Part shown: positions 59,101 to 64,000 of the stretch, piece by piece
Position numbering within the stretch: the first letter of the stretch is position 1
How the letters are laid out: every line of letters starts with the position of its first letter
Assembly: GCA_004794655.1 (NCBI GenBank)
Contig: SMMW01000090.1
Span: 434,001 to 498,000, forward strand
Origin: Marisa cornuarietis
Lineage: Eukaryota; Mollusca; Gastropoda; Architaenioglossa; Ampullariidae
Reading direction: 5' to 3'
DNA: 64,000 nucleotides
Notes under the pieces: model-generated
The model's database searches: none
What the model saw: only the letters and a program-made list of their open reading frames with translations
Told to the model about the DNA's origin: nothing
Position numbers and translations under genes: made by a program

Positions 59101-62100
59101 AAGGGTATGGCTTTGTAGTTTTGGTGCTGTTTGCTATTTCATTTCTTTGGAATGACTATGACAAGTAGTTGCGTCCATTCTTCGGGCAATTCTTTGGGTT
59201 CCCAGATTCTTTGGTACAGAGCAGCAAGAGTCTTTGTTGTTTCTTCCCCAACATGCTTGAGCAGCTCAGTTGGGATATTGTCAAAGCCAGGCAACTTGGC
59301 TTCTTTGAAACTGCATACAGCTCTGTTGTCTAAACATGGAAACTATACAAGAACTGCATCTATGCTGACCTGCATAATCTAAGATAAGCATAAGTACTGC
59401 TCACAATTGCTCCTAGATGTCTCAGGATCCACCTTCACATCTTCTGGATTAGATGGCTCTCCATTTTCATCACGTGCAATTATCTTTCCATGAAATGGAC
59501 ACTTGCAACAGAGCAAAGTATGAAAGGAATGATGTCTGAAGCGAACAAATACAAATATTTCGAGTAATAGTTTATAGGCTGCTAAACTAGTATCTGGTGT
59601 TTGAAAAATCATTAAAACTTGTTCTAATGTATACTTTATACTGAAAATATCGGAGACAGGTAAAATATTTCAATAACTTGAAGATGTGAGTACAAATTTT
59701 GTTAAGTCTCAAGTAAGTGTAACTGGCACACTGAAGTAATTATTATGTCAAGAACATGTGATATTAGATAATGGAAGAAAGACAAGTATTTACAGGTAAA
59801 GTATGAGTTACAGGTTTTAACCTAGAAAGTACGAGATTACATGCTGTACAACCTTCGTGGCATAGCTGTGGTCTACAAAGCAAGTCAGTATGTCCCAATC
59901 TACTGTAAGGACAAGAGCTACGTGGTCTGCATGATCACAATGCTACTTTCAGTGTTCACCTCCCAGCTCGATACAACTTCTGGAGTACAGTGGTACCTCG
60001 AGTTATGAGCTGCTCCATATACGAGGATTTCGAGTTATGAGCAGCAGCTCAAGCAAAATTTCTGCTTGAGTTACGAACGCTGTTCCGCGTTACGAACAGC
60101 TGAGCTTCAGGATCCTACCGGTAGTTGGCCCATCAGCACTCAGTCCCAGAATCCTTTCGCATCTGCCAGCACGCTCTTCTCCTGTGTTACTGCGCAGTGT
60201 AAAGTCGTATCTTTTTACTTAATCGATCGTTGGATAGGTATTCATCGTAAAGGGAGGCAAGTGAAGATGCCGAAAGTGCAGCCAAAAAGGCAAGAACAGA
60301 TGATTAGTGTAAAATGCATCAGACATCCATAAATTTTAAGCATAGGTTAAGTTTAAAATTATTTAAAGTAAAGAAAGTGTAATTGTAGTTTTGTTTAAAG
60401 TGTAAGAAAGTGCTGTATCTACGCTTCGTTTCATGCCAGCATCCCTTCCTCCCTCTCTCTCTCTCCTCAGCCACTCTCCGTTAGCCGGGCTAATTTTTCT
60501 TACTGTATTTTGTACATTTTTCTTTTATTTATTTATTTTGTTGTGTAATTTGAAGTTTTACCTGTGTGTCTCTTAATTAAAAACCATGTATTTTTCATAA
60601 TTTAGGAAATTTTTATCAGAGGGCTGGAACGGATTAATCCGATTTCTATTATTTTAAATGGGAAAATTCGTTCAAGTTACGAGCATTTCTAGTTACGAGC
60701 AAGGCTCTGGAACAAATTAAATTCGTAACTTGAGGTACCACTGTACTTCACCTCTTCTGAATCTGTGTACTGTCATTTCATCACTTGATGTTGGACATTT
60801 TTGGGGGCTCCACATGATATCTATACTTGCATGCTATTCATACATGGGTACTTGATTATTTTGCGACTGCGTTTGTGTCACTGATGCCAAACAACATCAA
60901 CTTTTAAGAGCATAAGTTGTAACAAACTCGTCCGAACTGTGAGTGTTTGTGCACTGTTTTTTTCAATCTTGGACTGAGCCATAAAAAGTTTGTGAACATT
61001 GACAGAAAACAGATCAACTTGAAGAAAGTGAGAGAGAGCATAGGCAATGGAATCTTATTTTATTGATCTGACAATGGAAAATCTTACGTTTCTTGTACTG
61101 AGAATTGGAACCCTTTGATGTGTGCAACGTTCTGATAATATGTTTATGCAGACTTTTCAGTATTAGCAAGCATATAGCTTTTTGATGCAAAAGTAAAAAG
61201 TAGTATTTTGATTCAGTGTAATCATGTTCAATGTTTATTACCCCCCACTCCTCCCCACTCCCTTGCTGTGACCATTTTGCTACCTAGTTTTACCTTAATG
61301 TAATTAAGCATATGATACAAGCATTGCTTGGCCATTTGTTCATTGCTAGTGTAGACTGTTTTGTGTGATCACCTTGCGAAAGTCCTTGGCCAGAAGCAAT
61401 CACATATGACCTGAACAGTCTAAGGCAATCGTTGTAGTCTTTGTTGGAAGAATGTACAACTGTCTTGAATGAATGTGTTGTGAGATGCATGTATTCGTGA
61501 AAACTAATTTACTCATATCCAGGTATATTATTTCTTCTTTTTAAAATTGTTAAAACTGCAAGCAGTATTTTCACGTTATTCATTATTTTCTCAGGAGAAG
61601 AAAGCTACTAAAGAATGGAAAATATTGTGTTTGAAAGACCTGGAAGTACCAGCACACAAATCTTCCATACCTTTACACGATCCATTCTTTCACATAGTTG
61701 TCCACTGGGCAGCATTACACGACATTTCCATTTCACAGGTACAAAGTTGCCAACAAAGTGAAATGTTCGATTCATAATGGCAGCCATCTCCATCTGAAAC
61801 AATGATTTACCTATTTTATTTCTACTGCCTTTCCTTTGGGCCTTCTTTCTTTCACACCCCTGCTTAACTACATCAACTTGTACACTCCCATGCACACAAC
61901 AAAAAGCAAAGCAAATCAGCAAACACACAAATACATAACAATTTAGAGTGCACATATCACATATGTAACCGAGTGGTGGGGTATTTGGTGTGACAGATGG
62001 TCTCTGTTGAAAGATGTGTGATGTGCACCAAACAATAGCTCTAGCAGACACTTGTAATAACAGTTCGTGAAATGACAGCCCAGAAGTCGTTCGACCTCTA

Positions 62101-62663
62101 CCCTCTTTAAAAATAAAATAACTTAGTACACTACCAGCCGGCCTCTCAGCCGCCCCTCTGTACATAAGTGGTAATGCATCAATATATATTATATATATCA
62201 CACGATTAAAAACAAAATAAATTTGACCTGTGAAGGTTTCTCTGTCTCCACTTGCACTGGTGCCCAGAATCGGTGCAGTGATTCATTTCTGGAATCATTA
62301 AGAAACTGCTATCAATTTTGTATAATGGTGTATGTTTTAGGAAACAGAATACAATATCTATTCAATTTTATTCACATTATTTTTGCATTTGCATGAAGTT
62401 ATGCACATTTATAAGCAATATCTTTGATAGAGCCAGCAAAAGTGAACATTACATAGACAAATGACACTATTTGTGACTGAATTCTGAACCACCTGTCATG
62501 AAAGACTGCAGTGTTTGTAATAACTCACTTAACAACTGTAGGTGCCTCAATTTTGTCAGGTCGACCCCAGTGTGCTAAATCTGGCCCAAAGGGAAGTTCT
62601 GGAATGTTAGATGACTCCCCTGAGGTTATAGTGCAGGAAGGCTTTTCTTTTGATGACAATGTC
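56199..62663 (-). CDS. UVSSA: UV-stimulated scaffold protein A, C-terminal six exons (partial)
   Basis: Exons: 62529-62663, 62228-62288, 61671-61793, 59405-59501, 57023-57230, 56199-56295, with matching phases throughout (239 complete codons plus stop). The 5' exons lie beyond the window. Family blocks in order: IPELPFGPDLAHWG; LHRFWAPVQVE; RTFHFVGNFVPVKWKC; LPSGQLCERMDRVK|CPFHGKIIARDENGEP; PPWLDAELQADIEAATGHDL; GKAKGKKYPGLTDIK; ARLEAKVFNR-like; FANQFNYAHK then stop. The cysteines and histidine C-x9-C-x7-C-x2-H form the conserved zinc-finger motif of the C-terminal (DUF2043) domain, split by an intron right before the third cysteine. In other animals UVSSA works in the nucleus in transcription-coupled nucleotide excision repair, bringing USP7 and TFIIH to stalled RNA polymerase II. 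Two donors (CAG|GTCAAA and CAG|GTTGGT) are weak but are forced by reading frame and homology. Confidence 0.9.
56943..56962. repeat. Short (AC)n repeat
   Basis: Ten AC units in the last intron of UVSSA. Confidence 0.85.
57700..58130 (-). pseudogene. RTE-like LINE fragment in a UVSSA intron
   Basis: Minus-strand broken frame reads LKHLGATLSRDGSSTTDFCQ, then DCNSGSGETGQPLK in shifted frames. This is the F.YLGATLS.DGSST block of RTE-like reverse transcriptases also seen at 27.4 and 43.5 kb. Heavily decayed. Confidence 0.6.
58138..58600. mobile_element. Probable SINE-like dispersed repeat
   Basis: Starts with TGTGTTTAACGCCGTGTCAG, then CAACTAAGGCTATATCACGG. The first part recurs in diverged form at about 9130-9180 (GTTTTATGGCGAACCAGCAG) and 35285-35315 (GTTTTACGCCGAACCAGCAA). 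The body has no coding frame. The family name is unknown to me. Confidence 0.45.
58980..59345 (-). pseudogene. RTE-like LINE fragment, early reverse-transcriptase blocks
   Basis: Minus strand reads KLPGFDNIPTELLKHVGEET, then TKTLAALYQRIWEPKELPEE, WTQLLVIVIPKK, and after stops NYKAIPLIQPSKFLLKVIQS. It matches the PG.DNI..EL.K.GGE, then IW..GE.P..W..S.I...PKK, NYR.ISL...S.K..LK.I order of RTE-like reverse transcriptases. It lies in the intron upstream of the 57023-57230 exon, partly adjoining the 59405-59501 exon. Confidence 0.72.
59988..60743. mobile_element. Tigger/pogo-type non-autonomous DNA transposon (756 bp)
   Basis: The left end, TA|CAGTGGTACCTCGAGTTATG, and the right end, AACTTGAGGTACCACTG|TA, are inverted repeats of about 24 bases flanked by the TA target duplication of the Tc1/mariner superfamily. 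The CAGTGGTACCTCG.GTTACGA terminus is the form I associate with Tigger/pogo-like elements. The inside holds a short frame with MPKVQPKRQ, possibly a relic of a transposase start, and no DDE domain. It sits in a UVSSA intron. Confidence 0.85.
60750..61660. other. UVSSA intron sequence, nothing recognised
   Basis: AT-rich intronic DNA between the Tigger-type element and the exon at 61671-61793. Confidence 0.5.
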
Positions 62664-63099
62664 CTGCAAATGATACTTGTCATGTGAAGAAATAAACATG
62701 ATTAAAACAGACAGTGGCAAATCAAAGCCAGCTGGAATAAAGGTGGTTTTTCTGACAATAGTGATGAAGAGTATAAAGTGAAGATGGTATGTTAGTGGTG
62801 CCTATGTGCTGAGTGTGAGATATGCTTTTCTGTTTCTGTATCTTCTCCTACCACACTGGACACACACAAAAAGGAGGGGAACACTTAGCAAATGATGGTT
62901 GATGTCAATTTTAAGGATATTTTTATCCAGCTTGCGAGAGATATGGGCCCTTCTTGCAGACTTGCACGCTTTACAATCTTTCTCTCTCACTCAATGCTGA
63001 TAACACTTGATGTCCATCCGGTTTTATGTTATCTGAAGAGACTTTCTTTACCATTTGGGGCTTTTGTTGTCCATCCCTCCTTCCATCTCTGTATGTGCA
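62664..63099. other. UVSSA intron sequence, nothing recognised
   Basis: No further UVSSA exon was found between 62664 and the end of the window. The preceding exon must end with two bases of a split codon. Confidence 0.45.
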
Positions 63100-63100
63100 G

Positions 63101-63217
63101 TTTTGGCACTAAAGAATTCACGACCAAATCATGGGTTGGTGTGGGCGCTGGCTATTGGTTCCAGTCTCTGCAAGACATTGTTGAAAATCCTGCAGCTGGC
63201 GTCCCTCAGTTTCAGTC
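63101..63217 (+). CDS. Weak plus-strand exon candidate inside the UVSSA intron
   Basis: Acceptor-like GTATGTGCAG, an open frame (FGTKEFTTKSWVGVGAGYWF, then QSLQDIVENPAAGVPQFQS), and a strong donor TCG|GTAAGT. A further plus-strand frame after CTCTCCACAG at about 63814 stays open to the window end. The product resembles nothing I know, and either piece may be chance or part of a repeat. Confidence 0.22.
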
Positions 63218-63224
63218 GGTAAGT

Positions 63225-63420
63225 AGTGACAGATGTGCTAAGATGGAGAGAACCGTTTGGACCAGTGCTGTTGGTTGACACACCAGGCAGTAGTGTACAC
63301 ACAAGATGGTGGTAGACCGTTGGGCTGGTGCTGTTGGTTGACATAGCAGGCAGTAGTGGAAATGTAAGATGGTGGTAGAACGTCTGGCCGATACTGTTGA
63401 TGGACAAGCAGGTGACCGAC
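63225..63420. repeat. Imperfect tandem repeat of about 70 bp, three units
   Basis: Units share AAGATGG..G.AGA(A/C)CGT, then GGCTGGTGCTGTTGGTTGAC and AGGCAGTAGTG, with substitutions. Confidence 0.7.
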
Positions 63421-63440
63421 AGAATTAGCAGCAGCCATGT

Positions 63441-63520
63441 GGGTGAGTGTAGATATTTTTCTTTCCGCATCATCAGGTCTGGGTGAGTGTAGATATTTTT
63501 CTTTCCACATCATCAGGTCT
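63441..63520. repeat. 40-bp direct repeat, two units
   Basis: 63441-63480 and 63481-63520 are nearly identical, starting GGGTGAGTGTAGATATTTTT and ending CATCATCAGGTCT (one G/A difference). Confidence 0.95.
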
Positions 63521-64000
63521 TAACAGCTTGAATAGGCGAGCAAGAGGATGTACGTATATGAGTAAGCAAGCCAGTTTGTTTTGCCTGCTATAGTGATTTT
63601 CCATGATTAATAGTTTAAGAGGTTTTTTCTCTGTGTTACTGCATATGGGGTGCACACTTGCTTAATCCATCCCTGTATGGGTGTTCCATAGTTTGGAGGT
63701 TTTTTTTTTTTGCTTAGTGCTATAATAAGAGGCCTTAGTAGAGGATAGGACTGAGAGGAGGGAGTTTTGATGAAGCCACCTAGTGAAAGTTGCCTCTACT
63801 GCTCTCTCCACAGGCTTGGGTTCGTCTTGTCATTCATCTCATCTTTAATTCATGTCTTCTTGAATTTGTTTCGTTTCTTTGTTTGTTCGCCCGGGTGCAA
63901 CTGCGCCTTACTCTGGAGCTGTGGGTGCAGAAACCTGCACGCAGGCACTTATGTGATCAGAGGGCTGCTCACGTTTTGGACCACCAGAGGGTCTCCTTGT

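Overview
This is eukaryotic nuclear DNA from an invertebrate animal. The evidence is spliced genes with GT..AG introns, many dinucleotide to tetranucleotide microsatellites, and a dense load of decayed non-LTR retroposons (RTE-like and L2/CR1-like), tRNA-derived SINEs and DNA transposons (Harbinger, Tc1/mariner, Tigger/pogo type). The repeat style and gene content fit a lophotrochozoan, most likely a gastropod mollusc. That placement is inference; no single sequence here proves it.

Layout. 1-18.3 kb is mostly intergenic or intronic DNA: microsatellites, a foldback element, a Harbinger transposase fragment, an RTE fragment and a 46-bp CRE-rich minisatellite. It also holds three isolated exon candidates on the minus strand: a signal-peptide exon near 2.2 kb, a perfect-Kozak start exon near 6.7 kb and a cysteine-containing exon near 15.9 kb.

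18.3-51.2 kb is the heart of the window: four head-to-tail tandem copies, all on the minus strand, of a four-exon gene. I reconstructed the exons by hand. All introns are phase 0 and all four reading frames are intact, giving 861, 844, 868 and 893 residues. The pattern of motifs matches the MYCBP-associated protein (MYCBPAP) family, known elsewhere as a protein of motile cilia and sperm flagella: an ASH/MSP-like beta domain split over exons 3 and 4, the FWRE..W block, and an NPGL.Y..HA helix. Each copy has its own conserved upstream region with an E-box-like CACGTGAC and a CRE-like TGACGTA at a fixed spacing, and its own poly(A) signal. Copies 1/2 and 3/4 pair by their 3' halves, while copies 1/4 pair around exon 3, so gene conversion is likely. 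Retroposon fragments lie at the unit junctions.

51.2-56.2 kb is gene-poor, with a tRNA-derived SINE and one unexplained 92-codon reading frame. 56.2-62.7 kb carries, on the minus strand, the last six coding exons of UVSSA (UV-stimulated scaffold protein A, transcription-coupled DNA repair), including its C-x9-C-x7-C-x2-H zinc-finger motif. Its N-terminal exons lie beyond the window. A 756-bp Tigger/pogo-type element and RTE fragments sit in its introns. The last 1.3 kb has short repeats and one weak plus-strand exon candidate.

Calls rest on reading the sequence and on memory of protein families. No database search was possible.
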